A stretch of DNA of 34,102 bases from Alistipes sp. (GTDB lineage Bacteria > Bacteroidota > Bacteroidia > Bacteroidales > Rikenellaceae), in NCBI GenBank assembly GCA_017481925.1, contig JAFUOK010000019.1:1-34102 (forward strand), in the 5' to 3' direction. A program made the position numbers and the translations under genes. Position 1 is the first letter of the stretch, and each line of letters begins with the position of its first letter. This document shows positions 1-8,068 of the stretch, in pieces. The notes beneath the pieces were generated by a model that saw only the letters and a program-made list of their open reading frames with translations, ran no database searches and was not told the origin of the DNA.

Positions 1-52
1 AGTATAATTATGACAATATCCATATATAGCATTGTTTGTCGCACAAAATTAC

Positions 53-86
53 AAAAAAATGCCCGCCTAATCAAATCAGACGGGCA
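53..86 (-). terminator. Intrinsic terminator of the GH3 gene
   Basis: On the minus strand a 12-base stem (60-71 with 75-86, two G-T wobbles, loop of 3) is followed by seven T (complement of 53-59). It lies 22 bases past the stop codon of the GH3 gene, so it most likely ends that transcript. Bases 1-52 show nothing I can name. Confidence 0.85.
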
Positions 87-108
87 AATTATTATATATA
101 GTAAATTA

Positions 109-2361
109 TTAGATAGCAACCTGCGTTGTGAGGCGCAAATCATCTGATGAGCCACCCACCATAATCTCGATGTTGCCATTCTCAAGCATCCACGTATCGG
201 CATCCACATCCCAATAGCGCAGGCTCTCCACGGGAATCTCTACGCTCACCTGCTGTGTCTGACCTGCACCTACACTTACGCGCTGGAAGGCCTTGAGTTC
301 CTTCACGGGCCACTCAACCTGTGCGTCCAGACGCTTTACATATACCTGTGTAACCTCGTCAGCCTCCATCTCTCCGTTATTTTTAAGGTTGAACGTAAGC
401 TTAATCACGTCGTTAGCACGATACTTCTTCTTATTAGCCTGCAAGTCCGAGTACTCGAAATCGACATACGACAAACCATGGCCGAAAGCGTACATCACGG
501 GCACCTGCTTGGTGTCGAACCAACGATAACCAACATACTGACCCTCCGTGTAGTAAGCATCGGGGGCAGGACGCTGGCGACGACGCTGACCTCCCGTAAT
601 ATCGTCACGGTGTGCGGCAGCAAAGACATCGGTACCTGCATCAACCTTCTGCGGGAAGTTACCCATAGCGTATGCGGGCGAATCTTCCAACTTGATGGGG
701 AACGTGAAAGGCAACTTACCCGAAGGAGCGATATTACCGTAGAGAATGTCAGCCAATGCATGACCACCCTCCAAGCCATTCCACCAGCCCTGAACGATAG
801 CCTTCGAGTGCTTCTCCAGCACCTGCAAGTCGCAAGGACCACCAGAGATGATTACGCTCACGATGTTGGGGTTAACCTCTGCCAAAGCCTCTACAATCTG
901 CTCCTGACCCAAAGGAAGCTTAATGTTCTGTCGGTCGCTACCCTCGGTCTCGATGAACTTGTTCGTTCCGCAGAAGAAGAGCACCACATCAGCATCCTTG
1001 GCGGCAGCCACAGCCTCGGCAAGCAGATCAGCATCGGGAGCCTCGTCGATTGCCTGTGCATACTCCTTGGGGTCGGCATCACGCATCATACGGGCAAACA
1101 TACCGAGGAAGTTCTTGTATGCGGGCGTATATGAAATCTCAAAGTTGTTGTTTGAGCGATTCTGCAAGCCCTGCAACGGAGTGATCTCGTAGGGAGTCTT
1201 AACGCCAGCACCCATACCACCTGCGGCGGTCGTGGCAACGGCATTGCGACCAATGACGGCAATCTTCTTGACCTTATCGCTCTTAATAGGAAGCACGCCA
1301 CCCTCATTCTTCAACAGCACAACCGACTTTGCCGCAACGTTATACGCCGTCTGTCGGCTCTCGGGCTGTGAGGTCTGCACGGTGTTGGCCACATCTTCGG
1401 GGATAGGCTCAATAGCAAAGCGCAGGCGCAGAATCTCACGCACACGGTCATTGACGATCTCCTCCGAGAGGCGACCAGCACGGATAGAGTCAATAAGCGG
1501 CTGACCCAGGTAGTTATCACCCGTCATCTGCACATTCAGACCACCGAGAGCTGCACCCATAGTGCTATGCGTACCACCCCAATCCGAGACGGTCATACCC
1601 TTGAAGCCCCAATCGCCACGCAGAATCTCATTGTTGAGTACAAAGTTCTCGGTACCGTAGTAGCCATTGACCTTATTGTAGGCGGGCATCACGGACATTG
1701 CACCACCCTTAACCACTGCATCCTCAAAGGGTTTGAGGTATATCTCACGCATCGTGCGCTCGTCGATAATCACATTTACCGAGCCACGGTTAGTCTCCTG
1801 ATTATTCAGGGCATAGTGCTTAACGCAAGCAGCCGTACCTGCATCCTGCATACCCAAAATATATTGCACCGCCAAAGCAGCAGCCAGGATAGGATCCTCC
1901 GAGAAGTACTCATATGTACGACCACCTACGGGCAGACGCTGGATGTTGATAGCCGGGCCCAGCATAATATCCTTACCACGCAGGCGAGCCTCCACACCGA
2001 TACCGTTACCGTAGTCGTAAGCCAACTCGGGCGACCATGTAGCAGCCAAGGCCGAACCCGTGGGGAAATATGTAGCCGAATCGAGCGACCACCCCTTGGG
2101 ACGGAAACCATCGGCAACCTCTTCGCGCACGCCGAAAGGACCATCGGCATACTTAATATCCTGAATACCAAGACGAGGCACACCCTCCGAAGACATAATC
2201 GTCTTGCTGTGCATCATCTCCACCTTCTCTTCGAGCGTCATCTGGGCGATGATCTCGTTGATCTCCTTGTCGTGAATCGTCAGGCGATCCTGCAACGATG
2301 TGGGACGTGAGCAAGAGATGCACACGGCGCACACGGCGACAAATAAAATTAAGCGTTTCAT
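109..2361 (-). CDS. bglX: Beta-glucosidase, glycoside hydrolase family 3, lipoprotein
   Basis: A 750-residue GH3 enzyme expected to release glucose or a similar sugar from the non-reducing end of beta-linked oligosaccharides. The N-terminus is a short hydrophobic signal ending in a Cys at residue 17 (CISC-S), so it is probably a lipoprotein on the periplasmic or surface side. The (alpha/beta)8 domain carries the KHY...NNQET motif (Lys181-His182) and the SDWGG motif with the predicted nucleophile Asp260. It is followed by the alpha/beta sandwich domain and a C-terminal fibronectin-III-like domain (about 630-745), the usual three-part GH3 layout. It is monocistronic, divergent from argS and ended by its own terminator. 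The family and fold are firm. The substrate is not, because GH3 also includes xylosidases and exo-glucanases; the symbol is by family resemblance only. Confidence 0.9.
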   Translation of the reverse strand: MKRLILFVAVCAVCISCSRPTSLQDRLTIHDKEINEIIAQMTLEEKVEMMHSKTIMSSEGVPRLGIQDIKYADGPFGVREEVADGFRPKGWSLDSATYFPTGSALAATWSPELAYDYGNGIGVEARLRGKDIMLGPAINIQRLPVGGRTYEYFSEDPILAAALAVQYILGMQDAGTAACVKHYALNNQETNRGSVNVIIDERTMREIYLKPFEDAVVKGGAMSVMPAYNKVNGYYGTENFVLNNEILRGDWGFKGMTVSDWGGTHSTMGAALGGLNVQMTGDNYLGQPLIDSIRAGRLSEEIVNDRVREILRLRFAIEPIPEDVANTVQTSQPESRQTAYNVAAKSVVLLKNEGGVLPIKSDKVKKIAVIGRNAVATTAAGGMGAGVKTPYEITPLQGLQNRSNNNFEISYTPAYKNFLGMFARMMRDADPKEYAQAIDEAPDADLLAEAVAAAKDADVVLFFCGTNKFIETEGSDRQNIKLPLGQEQIVEALAEVNPNIVSVIISGGPCDLQVLEKHSKAIVQGWWNGLEGGHALADILYGNIAPSGKLPFTFPIKLEDSPAYAMGNFPQKVDAGTDVFAAAHRDDITGGQRRRQRPAPDAYYTEGQYVGYRWFDTKQVPVMYAFGHGLSYVDFEYSDLQANKKKYRANDVIKLTFNLKNNGEMEADEVTQVYVKRLDAQVEWPVKELKAFQRVSVGAGQTQQVSVEIPVESLRYWDVDADTWMLENGNIEIMVGGSSDDLRLTTQVAI

Positions 2362-2416
2362 AGTAGTTGATAGTAAGATTATTAATTGTGTGTCATTGTA
2401 TCAAAATATAGATAAA

Positions 2417-2424
2417 CAAAGTTA
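2417..2424 (-). promoter_or_regulatory. Bacteroidota -7 box for the GH3 gene
   Basis: Read on the minus strand this is TAACTTTG, an exact match to the Bacteroidota sigma-ABfr -7 consensus TAnnTTTG, 56 bases upstream of the GH3 start codon. No clear TTG-type -33 element is seen at the usual distance, so strength and use are uncertain. Confidence 0.5.
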
Positions 2425-2582
2425 CAAATAATAGTCGAATATCCGTCTCGTTTCGACCAAAAAACGGACTTTTTATGCCAACAAGTGGATTTCTACCCTC
2501 TTTTTTGCCGATATTTACCCCGTTCGGCGACAGAAATGATGATTCTCTACGTCACGGAGTGGCTTTTTCTGCGAAAAAATAC

Positions 2583-2590
2583 TAATTTTG
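2583..2590 (+). promoter_or_regulatory. Bacteroidota -7 box for argS
   Basis: TAATTTTG fits TAnnTTTG exactly and sits 41 bases upstream of the argS ATG at 2632. The -33 region is T-rich but lacks a clean TTG. A transcript starting here would exclude the longer in-frame start at 2485. Confidence 0.5.
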
Positions 2591-2631
2591 TGGCACAAAA
2601 TATTACACAAGAAAAAATTAAACACATAGAT

Positions 2632-4410
2632 ATGAATACCGAAACCTTTATTTCGCAAGTCGTAGCCTCGTCGGTTGAGGCGTTGTACGGTGAGGTAAAC
2701 CCTGCCCAAATACAGATTCAGAAGACCCGCAAGGAGTTCGAGGGTGACTACACGTTGGTGACCTTCCCCCTGCTTAAAATGAGCCGCAAGTCGCCCGAGG
2801 CCACAGCCACCGAGATCGGTGAGCACATCGTAGCCAACTGCGAGCAAATCAGTTCTTTCAACGTAATCAAGGGTTTTCTTAATCTCTCTATTTCACCTCT
2901 GTTCTGGCTCCGCTCGCTCGCCGAGATGAGCGCAAACGAGGAGTTCGGCACAGCAGCACCGTCGGGTCGTACGATTATGATCGAGTACTCATCACCCAAC
3001 ACCAACAAGCCCCTGCACTTGGGTCACATCCGCAACAACCTGCTGGGTTACTCTGTGGCGCAGATTCTGAAGGCTAACGGTCACAACGTGATGAAGGTAA
3101 ACCTGGTGAACGACCGTGGTATCCACATCTGCAAGTCGATGCTCGCCTGGCAGCTCTATGGCGGTGGCGAGACCCCCGCATCGTCGGGTATGAAGGGCGA
3201 CCACCTGGTGGGCAAGTACTACGTTGAGTTCGACAAGCACTACAAGTCTCAGATCAAGGAGCTCGTCGAGGGCGGCATGAGCGAGGATGAGGCAAAGAAA
3301 AATGCCCCCATCATCCTTCAGGCGCAGGAGATGTTGCGCAAGTGGGAGGCCAAGGACCCCGAGGTGTATGAGTTGTGGCAGACGATGAACGGCTGGGTAT
3401 ATGAGGGCTTCGACGTGACGTACAAGGCTTTGGGCGTAGATTTCGACAAGGTATATTATGAGTCTGAGACCTACCTGCTGGGTAAGAGCCTGGTGCAGGA
3501 CGGACTGGACAAGGGCGTATTCTACCGCCGTGAGGATGGTTCGGTGTGGATCAATCTGGAGGCTGACGGACTGGATGAGAAACTGCTGCTGCGTGGCGAT
3601 GGCACATCGGTATATATGACGCAGGATTTGGGTACTGCCCTGAGCCGCTTCGAGGAGAACAAGCTCGATGATATGATCTACGTCGTAGGTAACGAACAGA
3701 ACTACCACTTCCAGGTGTTGAAGCTGGTATTGAAGAAGTTAGGCTACGACTGGAGCGACAACATCTACCACCTCTCATACGGTATGGTCGAGTTGCCCGA
3801 GGGTAAGATGAAGTCACGCGAGGGTACCGTAGTGGATGCCGACGACCTGATTGCAAGCATGGTCGATACAGCACGCGAGATGTCTTCAGAGCTGGGCAAG
3901 CTGGACGGCTGCTCGGAGGAGGAGGCTAACGCCATCTGCACGATGGTGGGTTTGGGTGCATTGAAGTACTTCATCCTCAAGGTCGATCCCAAGAAGACTA
4001 TGTTGTTTGACCCCCGCGAGTCTATCGACTTCAACGGTAATACGGGCCCCTTCATTCAATATACGCACGCGCGTATCTGCTCTGTACTGCGCAAGGCCGA
4101 GGAGCAGGGCATCGACTACAAGTCGCACTCTAACAACGAGTTGCTCTCGGAGGAGATTGAGCTTATCAAGCAGTTGGACACCTTCCCCGCAGTTATTACG
4201 GCGGCGGCGGAGAACTTCGCACCCTCGATGATTGCCGCCTACGCTTACGAGCTGGCAAAGACCTTCAACGGCTACTACCACGACCACTCTATCCTGCGTG
4301 AGGAGAACGACGAGAAGCGCCGTATGCGCCTGCAGCTGGCCGCACTCGTTGCCCGCACCATTAGCAAGGCTATGAAGCTATTGGGCATTGACGTTCCCGA
4401 GCGTATGTAG
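2632..4410 (+). CDS. argS: Arginine--tRNA ligase
   Basis: Class I aminoacyl-tRNA synthetase that charges tRNA-Arg with arginine using ATP in the cytosol. The predicted protein is 592 residues, normal for bacterial ArgRS. The N-terminal tRNA-binding domain (about 1-110) precedes the Rossmann catalytic domain with the HIGH motif as HLGH (129-132), inside the typical SSPNTNKPLHLGH context. The KMSKS loop is the degenerate KMKSR (392-396), which is common in this family. A DALR-type anticodon-binding domain closes the protein. The open frame extends upstream to 2485, but the ATG at 2632 is preferred because the extra 49 residues resemble no ArgRS N-terminus and the -7 box at 2583 lies inside that extension. 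It is monocistronic, with its own terminator. Confidence 0.97.
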   Translation: MNTETFISQVVASSVEALYGEVNPAQIQIQKTRKEFEGDYTLVTFPLLKMSRKSPEATATEIGEHIVANCEQISSFNVIKGFLNLSISPLFWLRSLAEMSANEEFGTAAPSGRTIMIEYSSPNTNKPLHLGHIRNNLLGYSVAQILKANGHNVMKVNLVNDRGIHICKSMLAWQLYGGGETPASSGMKGDHLVGKYYVEFDKHYKSQIKELVEGGMSEDEAKKNAPIILQAQEMLRKWEAKDPEVYELWQTMNGWVYEGFDVTYKALGVDFDKVYYESETYLLGKSLVQDGLDKGVFYRREDGSVWINLEADGLDEKLLLRGDGTSVYMTQDLGTALSRFEENKLDDMIYVVGNEQNYHFQVLKLVLKKLGYDWSDNIYHLSYGMVELPEGKMKSREGTVVDADDLIASMVDTAREMSSELGKLDGCSEEEANAICTMVGLGALKYFILKVDPKKTMLFDPRESIDFNGNTGPFIQYTHARICSVLRKAEEQGIDYKSHSNNELLSEEIELIKQLDTFPAVITAAAENFAPSMIAAYAYELAKTFNGYYHDHSILREENDEKRRMRLQLAALVARTISKAMKLLGIDVPERM

Positions 4411-4430
4411 TGATACCATACAAAAGAGAG

Positions 4431-4461
4431 ACTGCCCCGAGAAATCGAGGCAGTTTTTTTT
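4431..4461 (+). terminator. Intrinsic terminator of argS
   Basis: Ten-base arms 4431-4440 and 4445-4454 (one C-A mismatch) with a GAAA loop, followed by a run of eight T that begins at 4454. It starts 20 bases after the argS stop codon. Confidence 0.9.
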
Positions 4462-4467
4462 GCGCGT

Positions 4468-4518
4468 TGTTACACCTTGTTACAGCCTGTTACAGCTGTA
4501 ACAGTGTAATGGGTGTAA
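4468..4518. repeat. Helically phased TGTTACA repeats with an 18-bp palindrome
   Basis: TGTTACA occurs three times at an exact 10-base period (4468, 4478, 4488). The third copy is part of the perfect palindrome CTGTTACAGCTGTAACAG (4487-4504). Outer arms TTACACC (4470-4476) and GGTGTAA (4512-4518) are also complementary. It sits between the terminators of two convergent genes, so it controls no obvious downstream promoter. Its function is unknown. Confidence 0.7.
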
Positions 4519-4528
4519 TGGTAACCGC

Positions 4529-4553
4529 AATTTTGAATTTTGAATTTTGAATT
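4529..4553. repeat. Tandem AATTTTG repeat
   Basis: Three exact copies of the heptamer AATTTTG (4529-4549) are followed by a partial fourth (AATT). This is low-complexity sequence in the convergent argS/fmt gap. No function can be assigned. Confidence 0.75.
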
Positions 4554-4556
4554 AAC

Positions 4557-4587
4557 AAAAAACCGCCCGACATTATTTGTCAGACGG
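4557..4587 (-). terminator. Intrinsic terminator of the znuB-like/lptF-like/fmt operon
   Basis: On the minus strand, arms 4587-4578 and 4572-4563 pair over ten bases with two G-T wobbles around a five-base loop, followed by six T (complement of 4557-4562). It lies 25 bases past the fmt stop codon. Confidence 0.85.
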
Positions 4588-4611
4588 TCTAACCCTTCGT
4601 AGAACAACTCT

Positions 4612-5577
4612 CTACGCGAACGTATAGTCCTCAATATTACGCAGTCCCAGCAGCAGATCACGCACAGCCATACGGCGCTTGCCAGCCACCTGCAGTTCGT
4701 GAATCTCCACCCAGCCATCCTGGCACGCCACACGCAGGCTGCTCTTGCCATCGCTCTCCACCGTGCCTGCCGTACGCTTATGCTCCGCGGCCGAGAACGT
4801 CACACGGAATATCTTTGCCGAGCCACGCTCCTCGCCATCTATATACATAGGTGTCCACGCCGCAGGATAGGGCGACAGACCACGCACGAAGTTCACGATG
4901 CGGCGACCCTCCCACGACCAATCTATACGGCAATCATCCTTGAAAATCTTGGGCGCTGGCTTCAATGTAGCCTCGTCGATATGCATCTGCTCACGAGCCT
5001 CATAGTTGCCCGCAGCCACACGCTCGACAGTCTCCACCACCAAGTCGCAACCACTTCGCATCAACTTATCGTACATCGTACCCACGGTATCATCCTCCGC
5101 GATAGGCTCACGCTTCTGACCGATGATAGCACCTTTATCTATCTCGTGGTTAAGCAGGAACGTTGTAATACCCGTCTCCCGCTCGCCATTTATCACCGCC
5201 CAGTTGATGGGTGCTGCACCACGATACTCAGGCAGCAGCGAGGCGTGCAAGTTGAAGGTTCCCAACCTCGGCATAGCCCAAATAACCTCGGGCAACATAC
5301 GGAACGCAATGACGATACCCAGATCGGGCTCAAGAGCACGCATAGCCTCCACAAAGGCCTCATCACGCAGGCGCTCGGGCTGCAGAATGGGAAGACCCAA
5401 CTCGCGAGCCGCCACCTTCACATCGCTCTCGTGCAACTTTTGACCACGCCCTGCAGGCTTATCGGGCGTAGTGACCACCGCCACGATGTTATACCCCTCC
5501 TCCACCAGGCGACGCAACGAAGCCACGGCAAACTCGGGAGTACCCATAAATACTATTCTTAAATCTTTTCCTGTCAT
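4612..5577 (-). CDS. fmt: Methionyl-tRNA formyltransferase
   Basis: Transfers a formyl group from 10-formyltetrahydrofolate to Met-tRNA(fMet) for translation initiation; cytosolic. The 321-residue length is typical. The N-terminal formyltransferase domain opens with RIVFMGTPEFA and contains the folate and catalytic signature NLHASLLPEYRGAAPINWA, holding the catalytic Asn and His. The catalytic Asp is in the NHEIDKGAI segment. The C-terminal OB-like tRNA-binding domain (about 210-321) is complete. The start codon overlaps the stop of the upstream permease by one base (TAATG on the minus strand), so translation is probably coupled. It is the last gene of a three-gene operon. Confidence 0.97.
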   Translation of the reverse strand: MTGKDLRIVFMGTPEFAVASLRRLVEEGYNIVAVVTTPDKPAGRGQKLHESDVKVAARELGLPILQPERLRDEAFVEAMRALEPDLGIVIAFRMLPEVIWAMPRLGTFNLHASLLPEYRGAAPINWAVINGERETGITTFLLNHEIDKGAIIGQKREPIAEDDTVGTMYDKLMRSGCDLVVETVERVAAGNYEAREQMHIDEATLKPAPKIFKDDCRIDWSWEGRRIVNFVRGLSPYPAAWTPMYIDGEERGSAKIFRVTFSAAEHKRTAGTVESDGKSSLRVACQDGWVEIHELQVAGKRRMAVRDLLLGLRNIEDYTFA

Positions 5578-7127
5578 TACACTGTTGTTTTCTTTTTGCG
5601 CTCACGCACTTTGTTTACGACCGACTGCATCCATCGCCACACCGCCGACTGCGTGATGAATCGGCGCACGGGGCTCACAACGGGCTCAATCTTCGCCTTG
5701 AAGGCCTGATACTTGCCCCAATACCAATCGGTATCAAGCAGCGACGAGTCGTTCGTAGCCTTGATAAGCAGATATATGGCTATGGGTGAGAGCACAATGG
5801 AGGATATCCACATACCCATCACGGCACTCCACTGACCCTCGACCGAGGCCTTTTCGCCCGAGAGCATAATGATATAATATACCACAAAGAAGAAGACCGA
5901 AATCACGATGGGCGTACCCAGACCTCCCTTGCGAATGATAGCACCGAGGGGCGCACCGATGAGGAAAAAGATGATGACCGACACGGGCAACGAGAGCTTG
6001 CGGTGCCAATCGTTCTTGCTCTTGTAGAGTTGTGTGAGCGCATCCTTGGTCATCGTCTCATCGAACGAGAAGGCATTACGCGACTCCAACGCCGCCGAGC
6101 GGGCACGGTTCCATATCACACTACGGTCACGAAGTGACATATTGGCTATCGTGTCCATCAGGGCTACGTCCACAAATCCCGTCTTGTCTATCTTCAGCGA
6201 GTCGGGCAACTGCGTCACCTGAATATCCTTGCTGAACATATTTTCGCGTAGCAGAGGCTCATACGACTGCGTCGTGGAGTTGCTCACCACCACCTCCAGC
6301 GAATCGATAGCCGACTGCAACTCGACGATATTCTTGGTCTGCGAGCCATTCATCATCTCGTTGTTGTCCGTGCGCTGGAAGTCGAAGCCCTCCATAGGTA
6401 TCGACATATCCTGCACATCGAAGCGGTCGTGACGCAACGCATTGTTGGTGTACCACTGATTGTTACGCGTATGCTGGTAGTTGTCGCCATTGTACAGCGT
6501 CACCATCAGGTAGCGCTTATCGTCCGACAGACGAATGAATCCTCGCTCGGCCACGGTAGTGGTCATATTGCCCGCCGTGGAGCGGTTATCGTAGATGAGC
6601 ACATTATCCAGCTCGCCCGTCACGGGGTCCTGATGCTCGACACGGATGCTCATATCGTCAATGCCGTTGAAGAAGAGGCCATCCTTGAGTTCAAGCACCT
6701 GCTTCTGACAACGTATGTCGATCAGTATGCTGGTCATCTTCTTGTTGGCGTATGGCACCAGATTATTGACAAGGAAGAAACTGGCTATGGCCATAAAGAA
6801 TGTAACCCAAATCAGCGGTTTGAGGATTCGCATCAGCGACACGCCTGCCGACTTCATCGCCTGCAACTCGAAGTTCTCGCCCAGGTTACCCATCGTCATA
6901 ATACCTGCCAGAAGCATCGCCAGCGGCAAGCCCAACGGAATGAGGTTGATAGTAGCGTAAATCAAAAGCTCCATAATCACACCGAAGCCCAGACCCTTAC
7001 CCGTGAGTTCGTCGATATAACGCCACAGGAAGTTCATCATCAGCACGAACGTAATGATGAAGAAGGTCATAACCAGCGGTCCGAGGTATGACTTCAGCAC
7101 AAGTTTATGTATGGTTTTGAGTCGCAT
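5577..7127 (-). CDS. LptF/LptG-family permease
   Basis: Membrane protein of the YjgP/YjgQ family, whose members form the inner-membrane part of the LptB2FG exporter that moves lipopolysaccharide to the outer membrane. The N-terminal half begins with the family-typical sequence around LVLKSYLGPLVMTFFIITFV and has about three membrane segments in residues 1-130. A periplasmic beta-jellyroll-like region follows (about 130-380), and three more segments end near residue 465. At 516 residues it is longer than the E. coli proteins (about 360), because the periplasmic part is enlarged and the tail is basic. It abuts the upstream ZnuB-like gene with no gap (TAG then ATG) and overlaps fmt by one base. 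Whether it acts as LptF or LptG cannot be decided here. Confidence 0.88.
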   Translation of the reverse strand: MRLKTIHKLVLKSYLGPLVMTFFIITFVLMMNFLWRYIDELTGKGLGFGVIMELLIYATINLIPLGLPLAMLLAGIMTMGNLGENFELQAMKSAGVSLMRILKPLIWVTFFMAIASFFLVNNLVPYANKKMTSILIDIRCQKQVLELKDGLFFNGIDDMSIRVEHQDPVTGELDNVLIYDNRSTAGNMTTTVAERGFIRLSDDKRYLMVTLYNGDNYQHTRNNQWYTNNALRHDRFDVQDMSIPMEGFDFQRTDNNEMMNGSQTKNIVELQSAIDSLEVVVSNSTTQSYEPLLRENMFSKDIQVTQLPDSLKIDKTGFVDVALMDTIANMSLRDRSVIWNRARSAALESRNAFSFDETMTKDALTQLYKSKNDWHRKLSLPVSVIIFFLIGAPLGAIIRKGGLGTPIVISVFFFVVYYIIMLSGEKASVEGQWSAVMGMWISSIVLSPIAIYLLIKATNDSSLLDTDWYWGKYQAFKAKIEPVVSPVRRFITQSAVWRWMQSVVNKVRERKKKTTV

Positions 7128-7949
7128 CTATCTGTTTTTGCTTCGCAAAGATACAAGTTTTACCGCAATAAGCACCACGGAAAGGATAAATATTATGCAG
7201 GCAGCGGGCGGAATCTCCCAATAATAACTCGCCACAAGTCCCGCCACGGTGCCAAATGTAGCAATCACTGCCGCCCACACCGTGATGCGGGCATACGACT
7301 TGGTGAGTGTGTTTGCAGCCACCGCAGGCATCGTAAAGAGCGAGAGCAGCAGCACGATACCCATAATGCGGATTGCCAGAACGATGGTTACTGCCACCAC
7401 CACGATGAGCAGATACGACACCGCACGGACAGCTATGCCCTGACTTGAGGCAAACTCTCTGTCGAAGGCCAGGTACATCACCTGACGCCACCACACGGCA
7501 AAGCCCACAACGCAGAGCAGCGTAAAGAGGCCAAGCAGAATAACATCGGTCTGCGTAACAGTCACAATGCTGCCGAACATATAACTTGCCAGATCGCCCG
7601 ACGTGTAGCCCGGCGTAAGGCTCATAAACAACGCTCCGATGGCCATTCCCACGCCCCACATAATACCTATGGCCGAGTCCTCACGCATCTTGCCACGGTC
7701 GCTCGCCCACTCTATGCCCAGCGCCGACAGCACGGCAAATGCCATAGCACCCGCAATGGGATTAACGCCAGCCCATAGGGCTATGCCAAGGCCTCCGAAC
7801 GAAGAGTGTGTGATACCGCCACAGAGAAAGACCATACGTCGTGCTACGACGTACGTTCCCACGATACCGCACGTAATGCCGGCAAACACCGCCGCCAAAA
7901 GAGCGTGCAGAAGGTAACGGTACTCCAATATGTCAGCAAAAAACTCCAT
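7128..7949 (-). CDS. Metal ABC transporter permease (ZnuB/MntB type)
   Basis: A 273-residue polytopic protein with seven to nine hydrophobic segments, of the ABC-3 permease family that imports Zn2+, Mn2+ or Fe2+. Recognisable features are the GTYVVARRMVFLCGGITHSS region near residues 30-50 and the GIVLLLSLFTMPAVAA segment near residue 215, both standard for ZnuB-like permeases. No ATPase or metal-binding protein is present in the window, so its partners must be encoded elsewhere. It is the first gene of the operon, followed directly by the LptF/LptG-like gene. The metal is not predictable from this sequence alone. Confidence 0.88.
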   Translation of the reverse strand: MEFFADILEYRYLLHALLAAVFAGITCGIVGTYVVARRMVFLCGGITHSSFGGLGIALWAGVNPIAGAMAFAVLSALGIEWASDRGKMREDSAIGIMWGVGMAIGALFMSLTPGYTSGDLASYMFGSIVTVTQTDVILLGLFTLLCVVGFAVWWRQVMYLAFDREFASSQGIAVRAVSYLLIVVVAVTIVLAIRIMGIVLLLSLFTMPAVAANTLTKSYARITVWAAVIATFGTVAGLVASYYWEIPPAACIIFILSVVLIAVKLVSLRSKNR

Positions 7950-7971
7950 CTTCGGGGTAATAAAACGCGCA

Positions 7972-8004
7972 CAAATTTAGTTTAATTATCGGATAGCGTC
8001 AAAA
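7972..8004 (-). promoter_or_regulatory. Promoter of the znuB-like/lptF-like/fmt operon
   Basis: On the minus strand the -33 element TTTTG (complement of 8000-8004) is followed, 20 bases later, by TAAATTTG (7979-7972), an exact match to TAnnTTTG. Spacing and both elements fit the Bacteroidota housekeeping promoter. It lies 22 bases upstream of the permease start codon. Confidence 0.8.
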
Positions 8005-8031
8005 CTTTTTTCCTTTTCCGACAAGTTTTAG

Positions 8032-8039
8032 TAACTTCG
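8032..8039 (+). promoter_or_regulatory. Probable -7 box of mtaB
   Basis: TAACTTCG matches TAnnTTTG except for one base and lies 29 bases before the mtaB ATG. A transcript from here would start close to 8046, so the TTG at 8042 is unlikely to be a start codon. No strong -33 element is visible. Confidence 0.4.
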
Positions 8040-8068
8040 CATTGCAAAAAAGTAGATTTTTTCGATTT

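Noticed and set aside
1567-2310. A 247-codon plus-strand frame opposite the GH3 gene
   Set aside because: It is a shadow of a strongly supported GH3 gene. The translation is not like any family and has no promoter.
2992-3708. A 238-codon minus-strand frame opposite argS
   Set aside because: It lies wholly within argS, whose HIGH and KMKSR motifs are clear. Its long open length reflects codon bias of the sense gene.
4699-5562. A 287-codon plus-strand frame opposite fmt
   Set aside because: fmt has all catalytic motifs. The antisense translation has no recognisable domain.
8042-8068. TTG at 8042 as the mtaB start
   Set aside because: It falls on the predicted transcription start, and the ATG at 8069 gives the normal MtaB N-terminus.
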